Shown in pieces: positions 5,781-6,073 of a stretch of 6,073 nucleotides of DNA (its first letter is position 1; each line of letters starts with the position of its first letter). The translations under genes were made by a program, and so were the position numbers. This DNA comes from Syntrophomonadaceae bacterium (GTDB lineage: Bacteria; Bacillota; Dethiobacteria; DTU022). The stretch is taken from assembly GCA_007129055.1 (NCBI GenBank), contig SKWE01000208.1, positions 1 to 6,073 of the forward strand, given 5' to 3'. The notes under the pieces were generated by a model, which saw only the letters and a list, made by a program, of their open reading frames with translations, did not search any database and was not told the DNA's origin.

Positions 5781-5809
5781 GTTATAAGTATAAGGGGTAA
5801 GCGGGGCAA
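5781..5809 (-). promoter_or_regulatory. Putative promoter of the secreted-protein gene
   Basis: On the minus strand TTGCCC (5809-5804, 4 of 6) and TATAAC (5786-5781, 5 of 6) are 17 bases apart. The transcript would start about 25 bases before the start codon. The weak -35 fits a promoter that needs an activator bound at the upstream repeats. Confidence 0.5.
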
Positions 5810-5823
5810 AGCTGCGGGATAGA

Positions 5824-5855
5824 TGTTAAGGTTTAGTTAATATTTTTAGGGTTAA
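5824..5855 (-). promoter_or_regulatory. TTAAC-type direct repeats, candidate response-regulator operator
   Basis: On the minus strand TTAACC (5855-5850), TTAACT (5840-5835) and TTAACA (5829-5824) lie in the same orientation. The last two are spaced by 5 bases, an 11-base period, 14 bases upstream of the -35. This matches the layout of PhoP boxes known from Bacillus (TTAACA-like repeats with about 5-base gaps) and OmpR-family sites in general. The region is AT-rich, so chance is possible. Confidence 0.4.
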
Positions 5856-5878
5856 GTTAGACCATCCAAAACGCCAGG

Positions 5879-6073
5879 TTAATCCAAATCTTCCTGATTC
5901 ATAAATGCAAACCAGAGTTCCCCGGATGCAGCCACCTTCCCATCGACAACGGCCTTGGCGTTTCCTTTTCCAAGGCTGCTGCGCATGGCCGTTAATTCAA
6001 CTGATAGCTCGAGCCTGTCTCCAGGCTTAACCATTTTCTTAAACTTGAAGTTATTGATCCCGGTAAAAAGGGC
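5879..6073 (-). CDS. fabZ: FabZ-like 3-hydroxyacyl-ACP dehydratase, C-terminal fragment
   Basis: The last 64 residues of a minus-strand gene are present, entering from the right edge and ending at TAA (5879-5881). They read ALFTGINNFKFKKMVKPGDR, then LELSVELTAM, a GKGNAKAVVDG stretch and SGELWFAF. This is the C-terminal half of the hot-dog fold of FabZ: the pattern GI-F-V-PGD-L-E is followed by the A-V-G-A-GEL-FA ending. FabZ dehydrates 3-hydroxyacyl-ACP in the elongation cycle of fatty acid synthesis. The catalytic His and Glu lie outside the window. No terminator follows in the 128-base gap to the secreted-protein gene, so read-through into that gene is possible, although it has its own promoter. 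Confidence 0.85.
   Translation of the reverse strand, partial: ALFTGINNFKFKKMVKPGDRLELSVELTAMRSSLGKGNAKAVVDGKVAASGELWFAFMNQEDLD

Overview
The window looks like a chromosomal segment of a low-to-mid GC Gram-positive anaerobe, most likely a Clostridia/Peptococcaceae-type Firmicute. The basis is a SAM-I riboswitch with an intrinsic terminator in front of metK, purine-rich Shine-Dalgarno sites (GGGAGG, AAGGAG), T-tailed hairpin terminators and an N-terminal piece of a RecD2-type helicase. This placement is inference from gene style, not from a database match.

Layout. The left edge (1-148, minus) holds the first ~49 codons of a RecD2-like helicase. A 400-base non-coding gap follows, containing a C-rich block (67% GC over 301-420) next to an AT-rich promoter region with an 8-bp inverted repeat. 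Next is a soluble GAF-PAS-histidine kinase (550-2265, plus) with no response regulator in view. A second plus-strand unit has a good promoter and ribosome binding site. Its first gene (2446-2724) is only a 92-residue remnant of a PLP-dependent aminotransferase. Its second gene (2740-3450) is a DUF2064/TIGR04282 glycosyltransferase-like protein whose last residues run out of frame into the 3' half of a broken flavodoxin-family gene (about 3377-3676). This stretch looks like a deletion scar involving at least two damaged genes.

The right half is all minus strand. MetK (S-adenosylmethionine synthetase, 3778-4974) has a strong terminator downstream (3711-3747). Upstream it has a SAM-I riboswitch (5076-5183), an expression-platform terminator (5038-5064) and a TTGACA promoter, so SAM should shut off its own synthesis by attenuation. 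Next comes a small secreted, charged helical protein (5340-5750) with its own promoter, terminator and a set of TTAAC-type direct repeats upstream that resemble PhoP/OmpR-family operators. The window ends inside the 3' part of a FabZ-like 3-hydroxyacyl-ACP dehydratase gene (5879-6073).

The genes do not form one pathway. They are mostly housekeeping units (DNA repair, SAM synthesis, fatty acid synthesis) with an orphan sensor kinase, an eroded locus and one unexplained secreted protein between them. I see no CRISPR array, transposase, tRNA or rRNA. I found no convincing new multi-gene system; the most useful leads are the gene-fusion scar, the C-rich block and inverted repeat before the kinase, and the putative response-regulator operator before the secreted protein.
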